Source: Doryteuthis pealeii (lineage: Eukaryota > Mollusca > Cephalopoda > Myopsida > Loliginidae). Taken from it: 64,000 nt of DNA. The stretch covers positions 16,311,089 through 16,375,088 of the forward strand of contig CM042157.1 of NCBI GenBank assembly GCA_023376005.1. Reading direction: 5' to 3'. Made by a program: the position numbers and the translations under genes. Of this stretch, positions 21,421 to 33,487 are shown in pieces. Position 1 is the first letter of the stretch, and each line of letters opens with the position of its first letter. The notes beneath the pieces are model-generated. The model ran no database searches. It was not told the DNA's origin and was given only the letters and a program-made list of their open reading frames with translations.

Positions 21421-22184
21421 ATACCCATTATATACTATATATATTATATTATATGTGTGTGTGTGATGTGTGAGAGAGAGAGAGTTTGTGCATATTTTAT
21501 GTTAATAGTTATAAATTTGTCATTACATTTTAAATAGAAAAAAATGATGAATACTTCCTGTCATTACTCAGTAGTAAATAATCCACGAGCTAACTAACTA
21601 TTAGACCATGGTTAGGGTACCCAAGAGGGATATTGTTGAGTAGTACATATGCTAACAATAACATGAAATAACTATTTTTTTTATTAAAATCAAAAACTAT
21701 TTTTAGTATAAACCGTACCTTTCGTTTTTTATCGGCTACTGATTTTGTTACTGACAATCGGTGAAAAGCAAAATTCAGTTCCTTTCAAAACTGATCTGGG
21801 CTGGGGTTCCTGTTGGTGACTTGGTCCCTTACTTTTTAACTCTCCTTACTGGTTCCTTCATCTAACTCGGTCGCCATCTTCTCTTCTTAATCTGTTTCCC
21901 GGGATGATTCTTCTGGGGGTTGCTTTTCCGTGTTGGGCTGGTCATTCTTTTTTAAATTAAATCAATTAACAAGACTTTGTTGTTTTATGATAAAGCTTTA
22001 TTTTCAAACCCAGCCATATTCTCCGCCGTTCCCGCAAAAAAAAAAAATTGTCGAGGGGAGCCTCGCGGAGCCTACCTGGATTCTATTTAAACCCAGACTT
22101 TTTCATTTTCAAGCAGAAAGATTTTGCCTGCCTAAAAGAATCCTTGTCACATGTTTTAAGAACTTTTAATGCAGAAGGTACGAA

Positions 22185-22275
<91 letters not shown>

Positions 22276-23234
22276 AAATGATTATCGCAGAGACAAACTA
22301 AATATCAGTACAACTATTGCCTGACTAATGATTATTGTGACCTAAAAACTTTACACTTTCTTTCTCACTTTGTGAATAGTGAAATATCAGCTTACATTTT
22401 ACATTGAACTTTAAAAAAATAACTTTTGTCTGAACCTCGCCCAGTATTCAATGCTGCCTTTTTGTATACATTTTGTTAATACAATTTTGTTTGTTTAATC
22501 AAGAGTTTTGTCTTCTATGCCATGTGCTTGATTGTTTCATGGTCTTTTTTAAATGTTTGAACACTTTTATTAAATATTGACATCAAATAGCCCATACTAA
22601 ACACCATAAATGTATAAAATATTCTAACTACAGGTACGTACATAAATCATAAGTTGCTTATGAAATTATGTAACAAATGCTGCTGAAGATGATTTTGACA
22701 CAAGATTGTAGTTTTTTTTTTCTATCCGGTTATTCCATATTTATAAAGAAAATAGCTGTTGTTTAAAACATGGATCTTGATATTAGCAAGCAGTAAATTC
22801 AAAGATTGTCATCGAAATGAATAATCCATAAATCTAAAACAGATATTCTACCAAATAAACCCAGAAAAACTACTTATTATTGGATCCGTTTTACTTATCT
22901 CCATCTATCTTCATTTTTTTTTATTTAACTTTTTCTTTTTGTTTTATTTTGTTCCGTTACTAATAATACTGATTGTCTGTCACTAACTGACTTGATCCAA
23001 CACTTCTTCCTTCACGTTGTCGTCTTGATTTTTGCTTGGATGACTTGTATTGTTTTTTTTGGATTTTTTGTCTTGTAAGAAAACCCGCTCAAAGTTTGGC
23101 ACCAGAAAATTTATGCTTACTTTGCAGTAATTAAAATGCCTATGCTTCAACGAGAAATGGATTGTGAGAATATTTTTCTCCTTTAAAAGGGTTGATTGAT
23201 TAGTAAGGTCTCATAATCGAGATACAAACTTATT

Positions 23235-23690
23235 CTTTTAGTATATCCAGACTAAGAATAGGACACTCATACATTACCCATTCATACCTCCTCAAAAAAG
23301 AAGCAGCCCCATATTGCATACCATGCCAAAAACCCTACACAATCAAACACATTTTAACAGAATGTAGCAACCTAAAACAAATACGAAAAAATACTACCAA
23401 ACAACAAATCTAAAACAGATATTCTACCAAATAAACCCAGAAAAAACTACTTGGATACATAAAAGAGGCACACATCTACAACAAAATCTAAAAATCTTCC
23501 CAAAAAATGATGAAACACAAAAATATATGTTAACAAAAATCTAAAAAGTTTCATTCACAAAAGAAAATATGTCAAAGAAAAAAAAACCTTTAGAAAATTA
23601 AACATTATCACCAATTCATTTCAAAAACGTAATCAGCATTAAATGACCCATTGAGGTTGATATGCCGTAAAACAAGAACAAATCAATTGA
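23235..23690 (+). pseudogene. I/Jockey-like LINE C-terminal remnant (A')
   Basis: Same as 2196-2640. RLRIGHSYITHSYLLKKEAA and the C-x2-C...H-x4-C knuckle are readable in one frame from about 23247. The 3' UTR tail ends near 23690. Confidence 0.65.
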
Positions 23691-24026
23691 AATCAAAAAT
23701 CTAGTGCAAATCATATAAGTGAAATACGTTGTTCTTTTCTTTTTTTTTTTCAAGATATTACGTGATTGGGATAATGACCCTGTTTTTGGTTTTTAATTTA
23801 GCTCAGAAAATAAATAAGAATCACCTCCAAATAATTTGCCAGTGTATCTACATACTTGCCATACATGCAGTATAAAACGTTTTTAAAAAATACAACAAAC
23901 TTTAATTTAAAACTATGAAACGTGTTTCTCGGAAAATAGGAACGTGATGGGAGAAAAATGATTTTCTTTTTTTAATTCAGCGATCAAAATTAAATGGAAT
24001 TGATCCGAAATAATCAATATACTTGT

Positions 24027-24082
<56 letters not shown>

Positions 24083-24087
24083 TATAG

Positions 24088-24289
24088 CTATATTAAGAAA
24101 ATTGAAAAAAACACAGGTTTCAATAAGTTGAGTGGTAAGTTTATTGGCAGACGCTGCAGTGTTTCGATCTATTAATTAGATCATCTTCAGGGGCATCTAA
24201 TTAATAGATCAAAACACTACAGCGTCGGCCAATAAACTTACCACTCAACTTATTGAAACCTGTGTTTTTTTCAATTTTCTTAATATACT
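24088..24289. repeat. fold-back element with hammerhead-like hairpin (A')
   Basis: Same as 3042-3241. The minus-strand hairpin is at 24190-24161. Confidence 0.65.
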
Positions 24290-24316
24290 ACATACCGTCG
24301 GATTCACTTCCATCTC

Positions 24317-24363
<47 letters not shown>

Positions 24364-24369
<6 letters not shown>

Positions 24370-24507
24370 CGTGTCAAAAAAGTATCGAGATTTTTTGTAC
24401 TTTTTGACACACCTTGTATTCTTAAAAAAATCAACGCTCCATTCATGGTTCTATTTCTATTTTGGTAAATACAGCTTCAATCTCGATACATTTTTAACAC
24501 AGCTTTA
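24364..24507 (+). mobile_element. mariner-type MITE (A')
   Basis: Same as 3311-3452, between AT runs. Confidence 0.5.
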
Positions 24508-24511
24508 TATA

Positions 24512-24544
<33 letters not shown>

Positions 24545-24639
24545 AGTGGATGAATCAAATGCTACTTTGATAAGATTCAACCACATTTAAGAACTCAAAT
24601 ATACTTATAAAGATTTGCGTATGTATCGATCTATCGATA

Positions 24640-24852
24640 TCAGTCTAGACTGGTCGCCTAACCAAGATTCAAGAGCTCAGTCTGCCCTTTTACTTATCCA
24701 TAGCTGGAGGGAGAATAGTTAGATTCATACCTTTCCCAAGTGTATTAGCGCTATGGTAAATGCAAACAGCTAGTCCATGACTTGAACCCATCTCGCCGAG
24801 TCCATTTTCTACAACGGTAAACATTACACACACACGCCTCTAGTGACTAACA
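24640..24852 (-). repeat. tRNA-headed SINE, family 2 (A')
   Basis: Same as 3591-3792, with an extra CA pair in the head (ACACACGCC). Confidence 0.6.
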
Positions 24853-25207
24853 ATAGATCATTCACCTCTGAGATTTAAAGAAAAGTAGATATTTTATTCT
24901 GATTCTGTTTTGGGACAACTATTATTTTTTTTTAAATGGCTACCTTTTAATCATATTCAGCGTTTTTTCGAACGAGATCCGAACAAAACAGAATCTACAA
25001 CAATACTACCTTCCAAGTTCGCTGATAATATGAACAATCAAATATCAGCGAACACCCCCGCTTGCCATGGGGATTCCCCATCTTTCAAACAGTCTCCTCA
25101 AGTCTGAAGAAAATTCTTTGTTTTCAACTCGGTTGCTTCTTTAGAAACAGATTCGTTTTGAAATGCACTTGGCAAACCTATTTATACGTACTCTTCCGCA
25201 CGCCCTA

Positions 25208-25240
<33 letters not shown>

Positions 25241-25267
25241 TCCCTCTGTATGTAAACATATCTGTCA

Positions 25268-25490
25268 TGGTACCTCACGTAGCGTAATGGTTAGCAACTT
25301 AGATTCGTAGACTATTGTTAATGAGTTCGTTTCTCATTTGGGCATCCATACTTCGGTCTTGTGCCACACCTAAGCTAAGCTAAGTAAATAACTATATTTC
25401 CAGGGCGTCCCGGCGTAACGTAGTTTAGCGAGCTATGTTCGCAAACCATCTCTAGTGAGTTCGATCCCCACCGGATGATCTCAACTTCTG
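25268..25490 (+). repeat. two adjacent tRNA-like SINE heads (A')
   Basis: Same order and orientation as 4224-4450. Confidence 0.5.
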
Positions 25491-25883
25491 ACATTGGTAC
25501 AAATTGAACTAAAAGATGGCCTGTAGTTTTCAGCCTTTTCTTTTTTAGTGTCCTCTTCCCATTATTTTTTTTTCTTTGATATATTTGATTTTCTTTTATA
25601 TTCCTTCATTCAGTCTCACTTTCAGGTCTCTTTCTTTCTTCCTCTCATAGCAAATATGCTCTTTTTTTCTCTTCATTCTTTCATTGCAACTACACACATG
25701 TTCTTTCTTCCTTCCTTCGTTTCATTCCGTTACAGAAATCCTGATTTTTCTTTCTCTAACAGTCTTTTATTTTTCTTCTTTATTCATTATTTTTTTTATT
25801 TACCATTCATAATATATTTTACCCCCCCCACACACACTTTCTGTCTCAATCTTTTTCTCTTGTGACGAATTAAACTCTCTGTC

Positions 25884-25956
<73 letters not shown>

Positions 25957-25961
<5 letters not shown>

Positions 25962-26081
25962 CAACGTTTAAAGCTGTATTTACCAAGATAGAAATGAAAA
26001 ATAAATGGAACGTTAATTTTTTTCTGAATACATGGTGTGTTAAAATAGTAAAATATTTCGATACTTTTTTTGACGCACCTC

Positions 26082-26086
<5 letters not shown>
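25957..26086 (-). mobile_element. mariner-type MITE (A')
   Basis: Same as 4914-5039. Confidence 0.5.
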
Positions 26087-26134
<48 letters not shown>

Positions 26135-26279
26135 CTTTTTTATTTTATGTGAATGTAATTTTGACACATGCACTTGCCACGCGTGAAACTATTTGACGTT
26201 TATCATTGGAAGATCCATCTGGTAAGCGAGGTCGGAATATATCAAAAGGGAAAATTAAGATATGGAGGCAAAGGGGAAA

Positions 26280-26508
26280 ATTGTCAAAATTGAATGCACA
26301 AATGATAAAGAAAAAGAAATATAAAAAGGGAAGAAAGATAACAAATACGGTACAATCAGAAGAAAAAGGAAAAGAGCGAAAGAAAGAGAGAAAGAAAGAG
26401 AGAAAGAAAGAACAGAATAGAACTGTTCTGAAAGAAAGAAATAAAGAAATAAAGAAGATTCTAAGAGAAAGAAAGATAGAAATAACATATTTGCTCTGAA
26501 GGAAAGAA

Positions 26509-26544
<36 letters not shown>

Positions 26545-26804
26545 GAGAAGATGCGGCTAGTGGCTCTAAGAAAAGAAAGACATCACATATTGCTCTGAAA
26601 AAAAAAAGAAAGAATGAAAGAAAGAAAAAAAGAAGGTAGTTGCTCTAAGAGAAAAAAGATAGAAAGAACATATTTGCTCTGAAAGAAAGAAGAAAGATAG
26701 GGCATGCATCTGGGAGAAAGAAAGAAAGCAAGGAAGAAAGAAAAGAAAGAATGTGTGTTGTTTCTCTCAGAGAAAGAAAAAAGAAAGAAAGAACAGATTT
26801 GCAC

Positions 26805-26839
<35 letters not shown>

Positions 26840-27270
26840 ACATGCGTGTCATTTTTTTAAGAAAGAAAGAAAACACAACAGAAACAAAAACAAAGAATGA
26901 TAGAAAAGACCTGGAGTTATTCTGAAAGATAGAAATTACAAACAAAAAAAGATTGGAAAAAAAATGACGTTCCCAAAGAAAGAAAAAAAAATAACAGAAA
27001 GAGAGAAAGAACAGAACTATGATTATTCTCAAAGAAAAAGAGAAAAAAGAAAGGAAAAAGAAAGATAGAAAGAAGAAACCTGGAGTTGATTTCAAAGTAA
27101 ATAAAGAAAAAAAGGAAGAAAGCCAATAAATGTAAGACTAGCCGTTTTGTGAAAAAGAATAACATAACATTGAAAAACGAAGGAAAGTACAAAGAAGTAA
27201 AGTCTTAATTTATATTCCCTCCTAGGAAAGAAGAAAAAGCAAGCAAGAAGAAAAACAGACCTATAGTAAT

Positions 27271-27369
<99 letters not shown>

Positions 27370-27464
27370 TGGTGTGTGTGTGTGTGTGTGTGTGTATGTG
27401 AGAGTGTGTGTGTACGTGAGAGAGAGAAAGAGGAGATTGCGTGTGTGTGTGTGTGTGTGTTGTG

Positions 27465-27506
<42 letters not shown>
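26280..27506. repeat. polypurine tract and AG/TG microsatellite (A')
   Basis: Counterpart of 5230-6432. The Arg/Glu/Lys and Phe/Ser open frames in it are repeat translations. Confidence 0.85.
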
Positions 27507-27507
<1 letters not shown>

Positions 27508-28646
27508 GTGTTTTCGAATAATAGAGAGAAACAAATAAAAGGTGCGAAATCGTTCGTGTAATTGACGTCATTATGAATTGTTGGGGCGGTGTGGCGGGAG
27601 GAGATGCTGGTTAAGTTCGTAAAATGGAAGGATCTTTTCGTTCTTCTTACGCTGATGAATGAATGAAAACCTCCCTCCCCTCCATCACCTTCTCCCCCAC
27701 CACCTTCCCCGCCTCTCCTTCTCAGTTGTTTTCCCGCGGCTGCGGCTGCTGCTGCTACTATTGCTACTCGTCACACACCAGCTACAACAACAACAACAGC
27801 AGTAGATCCAATACAGAAGAACAAATAAAATAAATCAATCAAAAATACATAACAGAAAAAAACACGTAAAGACAATAAAAAGGACAAAAAGAAAGAGAAC
27901 AAAAAAAAACCCTGACTATTCCAGAAAGAGAATAAAAAATGGCGAACACATATTGGTAAGAGGTAAAATAAATACAAAGGTGAACGTAAACGAAGCAAAA
28001 CATTTTTTTACAACTTATTTTGAAAAAAAAAGAAGTGAAAAAAAGAAAAAAAACAAAAAAACAAAAAGATTTAATGGAACCTAAAAGTATCCGTTAAAAA
28101 TAAAGAATAAAAAAATAATGACAGGTTTGCGAAATATAATGCTGGTACATGTTTGTTGTTTGTCAGAATATTTGTTTAAAATAGGGACTGGTAGATTTAT
28201 ATGGGGTAAAAAATAATTCTTAAACAAAAAAAAAAAAAAAAAAAGAGAACAAAACAAAAAATAAAAATAAAAACAAAAAAAAAAAGCTTTAAAAAGAATG
28301 AGCGCCTTTTTTGTTTGTTTTTTTAAAGAAGACTATTTCTATCTGAAACGCCGAAAGTAAAACATTGGTACGTGAAAATAAAGCCGTAAATTAAAACGAA
28401 CAGTAAAGCTGTTGTGCAGATTGTTGGCAACGTCTGTCTCCACGTGCATCTTATCTGCTGAGTTTGAAGTAAATTAGTCAAGATTTATCAGGTTGGATCA
28501 ATTGTACGCTGCTTCTACCAACTACATCAAAGAATACAACAAGGACTCAATACAACAGACACACACATCAATTTATGTAGGGTCCGGCAGAATCATCTCT
28601 CACGTTTTGAACTTAAATAAGAAAAGCAACATAGATCACATTCAAG

Positions 28647-28680
<34 letters not shown>

Positions 28681-28841
28681 TATATATGGTTTCGTCCGGC
28701 CGTATTTATTTATTTATTTATCAATTTTATTCGCTTTGCTAACTCCCTTTTCCCTAATCTCAACTATCTACCCAGAGCTGAATGGGTGACCCAACGGGTC
28801 ACGTTTTGTCTAGTATATATATATATATATATATATATATA

Positions 28842-28967
28842 GGAGGATATGTGCTTAATTGAAGTCATACCTAATTTTGAAAATTAATTAGTTGATATTT
28901 AATGAATTTAATTTATTAACTAATTATTTTCTAAATTAGTATGACTTCAATTAAGCACATATCCTCC
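28842..28967. mobile_element. palindromic MITE-like element (A')
   Basis: Same TIRs as 7712-7838, complete at both ends. Confidence 0.6.
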
Positions 28968-29077
28968 AAAAATTGTCGGCTAAAAAGGCCATATAAAAAA
29001 TAAAACATCGTTTGTTTACTTACTTTCATATATATATTATATAATATATATATATATAATATATATAATATATAATG

Positions 29078-29490
29078 AAGTTGTAAACACGGTATGTTTG
29101 GAATGGCTTTTTTTTGCCGACAATTTTTGGGAGAATATGTGCTTAATTGGAGTCGTACCTAATTTTGAAAATTAAATTAATTAATAATGAATTAGGCGGG
29201 AATGCCTATTTTAAAATGTATGGGCTAAACAAATCGAGAAAAATCAATCTCTGTATGTACATTTCGGCCTATTAGGCCTCATCAGCAGAGCTATAGATAG
29301 GAAGGCCGCCCTGTGCGTGATTTGAACCGGACTGCCAAGCTGACAGGCCGATATCACAACCCCTACACAAAACGGACTTCCTAGATTTTACGATTTGTTT
29401 AGAGTAGGTTAATATTCCTCTTCAGTGACTTTTAATTACACGACGATATGATAAGTTGTAATCACGGTATGTTTGGAATGGCTTTTTTTG
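29078..29490 (-). repeat. ~375-nt hammerhead unit with direct-repeat ends (A')
   Basis: Direct repeats begin at 29078 and 29453, 375 nt apart. The minus strand has the box B-like GGTTCAAATC at 29328-29319, upstream of the hammerhead. No matching T stem can be drawn, so the box may be chance. Confidence 0.5.
29249..29290 (-). ncRNA. type I hammerhead ribozyme (A')
   Basis: The same 42 nt as 8166-8125 and 11069-11110, without a change. Because the blocks may be assembly copies of one locus, the identity should not be counted as independent conservation. Confidence 0.8.
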
Positions 29491-30182
29491 CACGATGTTT
29501 GTCTATTAGAAGATACTATATGATTAAAACACCTTTCTTGCCATTGGTTTAAAAGCAGTGTAATCGCTCATCACCAGGACAAAACGCCTTGAATAACGAG
29601 AAAAAAAAACTTTAAATTCAGGTATAGATAGAGAAATGAGCTCTTCTCTCTCTCTCCTCTCTCCTCTCTATATATATATAATATATATTTATATATATAT
29701 ATATATATAATATATATATATATATCATTTTCATCACTTTTTAAAGTCTCAAAACCTCAACCCTGAATTTCCACGGCGCTCCTCTAATGTTGCCTCTTGT
29801 TCTGCAACAATTTCACAACAAATAAAACTTTTCGATTTCTCAGTCATTTGTGGCCTACCTTTAAAGACTTTGGCCTTCGGGGTATCAAAGACTTTGGCCT
29901 TCGGGGTATCCTCTGGGGAAATAATCACAAAGCAGGATTAATCCGGTGAGCAAACCGGACACGAAATGTCTACACAGAGTTTAGATGGTTTTCCATCACA
30001 AACGCATAATCACTATTCCACAAGGTGCCAACTGAAATTGTATGACTTTTGTTAGTGAAAAACACTCGTCCCACCCAATCAACGCCACTAGCGCCTGCGT
30101 AGTACCAATTTTAAATCTCAGAGGTTTTTCTGTCGGACCTTGTATATAAAAACACAATGCGATTTAATCACGCACATAATAA

Positions 30183-30688
30183 TGTTACATAATCTATGCG
30201 GTTGCATAAGATTATTGTCGGTCCCCTGTAATTCTGAGGGGATGGCCCTTTTCATACCATGGCCGGGTCTTTCAATGGAAAATTACTGAAGCCCGCCAAA
30301 ATACGTGCAGTCACGTGGGACCTGTTCGGTCCCCAGTTTGCAGTTGAACATCAGGCAGTGAAGATGTAAACTATGACTCACTCTGCATACGCACGTTATG
30401 TTAGTTAGCAGATGTCTGGTGTGGATTTAACAATAAAATAAGATCAAAAGTAAATCGAAGTCTTGTGTTTATTACCTAAAAACTAACAATGACACAGGAC
30501 TTCTGATAAGGAGAAATCCCTAACAGAAAACCAGACCCGAAGTCCCCAAGAAAGTCCAGACCTTAGAAGATGCCAGACCAAGTCAAGATGATAGAAGAAA
30601 TACCAAAGACGATCAGAATACTAAAGACGGCCAAGAAATAGAATTAAAGAAAGAGGTATGCAACATTATAATTATTTAGTGCCAGTGA
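30183..30688 (+). mobile_element. LTR-like element plus leader (A')
   Basis: LTR-like part 30183-30488 (TGTTACAT to AACTAACA) and leader 30489-30688 with the short frame starting MPDQVKMIEEIP, which stops after about 23 codons. It ends at GTGCCAGTGAAGAAG, as does the 47.6-kb copy. Confidence 0.55.
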
Positions 30689-30702
30689 AGAAGTTATAGT
30701 AA

Positions 30703-30954
30703 CACGGGACCGGCTTTGTTCAGATGATAGAGCACCCGCCTATATAATCGTAAGGTTTCGTGTTCGATACCGGCCCTAGCCAACTCAGCACATGTGTAGC
30801 ACAGTTTGGGTAATCTGATCTGTTTGATAAAGTACAGAGAATCGTTGTGTTGCTCCACCTCAGCAAAAAACAATGTCCTTTGTATATCTAGCGCTAGAGA
30901 AAAGGGGATAGACTCCCGCGCTGACTGGATAATACCGAAATAGGCTATTCAACC

Positions 30955-30960
<6 letters not shown>
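30703..30960 (+). repeat. tRNA-headed SINE (family 4)
   Basis: TTCAGATGATAGAGCACC and GTGTTCGATACCGG form the tRNA-like head. The body contains GAAAAGGGGATAGACTCCCG, also seen in the inverted SINE pair at 63.2-63.7 kb and at 57165-57330. The D stem (GTTC/GAGC) can pair, but the anticodon and T stems are poor. Confidence 0.55.
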
Positions 30961-30994
<34 letters not shown>

Positions 30995-30995
<1 letters not shown>

Positions 30996-31275
30996 AACCC
31001 CTCCGCACGAGCAGGATGTGACACAAGGTCAATTTTTAAGCGGAGTTTAATAGGTATGAATTCAGAGTTTTCCTTCTCCTAGACCGGTTGCCTAACCAAG
31101 GTTAAAGAGCCCAGTCTGCCATACTATTTATCCATAGCTGGAGGGAGAGTAGGATTCATATCTTTCCCAAGGGTATTAGCACTAAGGGAAATGCAATTAC
31201 CACATCCAGGATTTGAACTCGGAGTGACGAGTCCAATTCCCATGACTTTAACCATTACACCACGCCTTTCAACCA
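30995..31275 (-). repeat. tRNA-headed SINE, family 2, near full length
   Basis: Minus strand: GGCGTGGTGTAATGG-type head, TTCAAATCCTGG box B, the CCCTCCAGCTATGGATAAA body, AGGCAACCGGTCTAGGAG, and the 3' part with CTCGTGCGGAGGGG before an AT run at 30962-30993. Confidence 0.65.
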
Positions 31276-31479
31276 TTTACTTATTCCAACACGAGACATT
31301 CCTCGATAGTAGATGTTTCGCGTTACCATAACAACGGTCTTTCCCGTTATTCAATTCAGAGACTGGTGTGGGGTTTTAATTTGGGTGGTGAGAGGGTTTA
31401 AAAAAATCATTTAAATCAACTTTGGATCCGGTCTACTTACCGAGAGTTTGAGAGTTTGAGAATTGGCAACTTACGTTGG

Positions 31480-32000
31480 TTATTTTGTTTAATGGCATAT
31501 CAACCCCTGTGTGATATTTAAGGCCCAATATTCTTTATTATTTGTGTTTAATTCTCAAACGAATAGTTTGTATGTTAAGTATTGGTTTGTTTTAATAAAC
31601 TAGCGGAAATAATTTTCATTAACTTTTTGTGTATAAGAAATTGGTAGAGTTAATAAACTGGTGGTTGACCCTCAGCCACTGCCTTCCATTACTAATATAA
31701 TAAAAAGAACTGGTTGCTAGTCTTAAGAGCAATTTGAAGAATACGACCAGGACAACAATAGAGTTGCTAGGGTTGACATGATCAGCCGATTGATCGGATC
31801 GGATCTCTTCTACCACCCTCTAAGCCCAAGTAAGGGCCTGGCATTAGGGGTCACCATCCATAACCAACAGGTGACACCATTAAAAGTTGAGATCCCCTCT
31901 GCATATGTGTAGTCGGCGTATTATACAGTCCGAGCCGATATAGTGATATATCTGAGCGGGAAACTTATAGAGGCTGGAAATCAAGGAGTCCCGATGCACA
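31480..32000 (-). repeat. LINE 3' UTR-type repeat, fragmented
   Basis: TTAATGGCATATCAACCCCT (31489-31508) and, further on, TGATCAGCCGATTGATCGGA and CACCATCCATAACCAACAGG match the long copy at 58530-59110 in pieces. Non-coding. Confidence 0.5.
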
Positions 32001-32269
32001 TTATAGATCGAATGGGTTTTTCAATATAGTTCTTTAATAAGCTTAGCTTAGATGTGGCACCATGAAGATAAGTTAGTTAGCAGATTTGACCCGGCTTTTA
32101 AGGAACGTAGACGTGTTGTCGGCTCCCGGGGTCGGTCTCCCTGCGGCGGAATCAAAATAGGCAGGTTTGAGAATAAAGCTTCATTATAAGAAAGAACCAA
32201 GTTTATTGTTATATTCCTAGACTAAAAGGGAGGAGTATATGTTCCAGTTACTATGCTCTGATTCTTACC

Positions 32270-32450
32270 TAATCCACCCGGCCTCGGTTGGGGGTCCAGT
32301 GTGCTTCGGCCTCTGGACCGGTAAAGTACAATTAATAGCGTCGATCCCAGGGGCCACCCCCCCCCTGATCGATGCAATTTTTATGCGCCCACGTAAAAGC
32401 GAGACCCTGTGTCCAGCCCTCATAAGTGGGATGAGCAGACAAATACACTA
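32270..32450 (+). repeat. GC-richer dispersed repeat (family 5)
   Basis: Shared with 37350-37560 (+) and 49404-49690 (-): a CTTCGGCC...CTGGAC head, then AGCGTCGATCCCAGGGG, GACGCAATTTTT, CCCACGTTAAAACGAG, and a tail with ACAAGTGGGATGAG. At 49.4 kb it interrupts another repeat cleanly, so it is mobile. The class is unknown, and a box B-like GCGTCGATCCC suggests a SINE. Confidence 0.5.
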
Positions 32451-32509
32451 AAGACAATGACCAGACCAGCCCTTTAAGATAAGAAAATCAACGCCCAGCA
32501 GATAGAAGT

Positions 32510-32580
32510 CAGTCCGAATAAGATGGCGGCCGAAGTAGAAGCAGATAGACGAAGAACCAGTAAGCAGTGTAATCAAGTAA
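32510..32580 (+). promoter_or_regulatory. YY1-like AAGATGGCGGCC with short ATG frame
   Basis: AAGATGGCGGCCG at 32520-32532 fits the YY1 site. The ATG opens MAAEVEADRRRTSKQCNQ, followed at once by GTAAGA, a good 5' splice donor. The similar stretch at 824-772 (minus) also has ACCAGTAAGGA after the ATG, so this is more likely the 5' end of a dispersed element than a host first exon. Confidence 0.3.
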
Positions 32581-32589
32581 GACTAAGAA

Positions 32590-32995
32590 GTATTAGTATT
32601 ATCTGCGTTATTCGGACTGTTGTCCTCATCTTCATTGTTATCTGTACAACGTTTCGGCCGATATGCCCTCCGGCCTTCTTCAGGTATTTCTTGACATATA
32701 ATAATTAACACAGCTTAACTCCCCTAGCCCCGCTATGGTTAGCGGAATGAGAACAGGATGCACCCGTGGATTGAATAAAGGGTTAGGTTCAAAGTTGAGT
32801 GATGGCTCCCGATTACGACAAGAAAGTTCCCAAGTCCGAAAAGAAGGTTCCTGAGTCCGACAAGAAATACCTGACGAAGGCCGGATGGCATATCGACCGA
32901 AACGTTGAACAGATAACAATGATGACAATAGTCCGAATAACGCAGATAATACTAATCATCAAGCCTCATCTCAAACATTCAGAGAAATAAGAACT
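32590..32995. repeat. inverted pair of hammerhead-like repeat tails
   Basis: Minus-strand tail at 32695-32590 (CTGAAGA, A, GGCCG...CGGCC, GAAACG) faces a plus-strand tail at 32700-32990. In the second the core reads CTGACGA and the stem has one mismatch. Both carry the downstream sequence GATAACAATGA...CGGACTATTGTC or its complement. Arrangement as inverted tails resembles the Penelope-like pattern of inverted partial copies. Confidence 0.55.
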
Positions 32996-33003
32996 TATCT
33001 CTA

Positions 33004-33008
<5 letters not shown>

Positions 33009-33066
<58 letters not shown>
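33009..33066. repeat. (TC)n microsatellite
   Basis: Pure TC run next to the repeat tail. Confidence 0.95.
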
Positions 33067-33069
<3 letters not shown>

Positions 33070-33398
33070 CATTATATACCCAAATCACGCTGTTAATACA
33101 TTGAAAAAAGGTTCGTTTCCAGCTTCAAAAGATTTTAAACCAAAGTTTACAACTAATTGAAAATCTTTAAAAAATATTTCTAATTCTCTACACATTCCAA
33201 AGTAGTAAAGTCATCTTGGTTGATATACTCTCAAAGTTTCGACCGCTGTACTCTCCTCTCCTGTGTTCTTTAAGTGTCTTTTATCGTACTTGGTAAACTT
33301 CCGGAAATTCAGAATTTTATTTGAATCACGGGGTACACTGTTCTCGTTCATTTGTGAGTATAGCCATCAAGATAATCATAGCAGTCCGAAATGCGTAG

Positions 33399-33443
<45 letters not shown>
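33399..33443. repeat. (AAT)n microsatellite
   Basis: Fifteen trinucleotides. Such tails end many LINEs, and a LINE remnant starts about 45 bp downstream, so this may be the tail of a neighbouring copy. Confidence 0.9.
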
Positions 33444-33445
<2 letters not shown>

Positions 33446-33487
33446 GCGAAAATTGATAAGACCCAACAAAATAGTAAATGTAGACTT

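Larger units (their letters stand above)
21038..30829 (+). repeat. block A': direct copy of positions 1-9727
   Basis: Collinear with block A from its first base in this window to the end of the tRNA-like unit. After about 30825 A' continues with new sequence, whereas A turns into the inverted copy at about 9727. Differences are mostly short indels in homopolymers and microsatellites. A' therefore looks like the undisturbed version of the locus. Confidence 0.9.
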
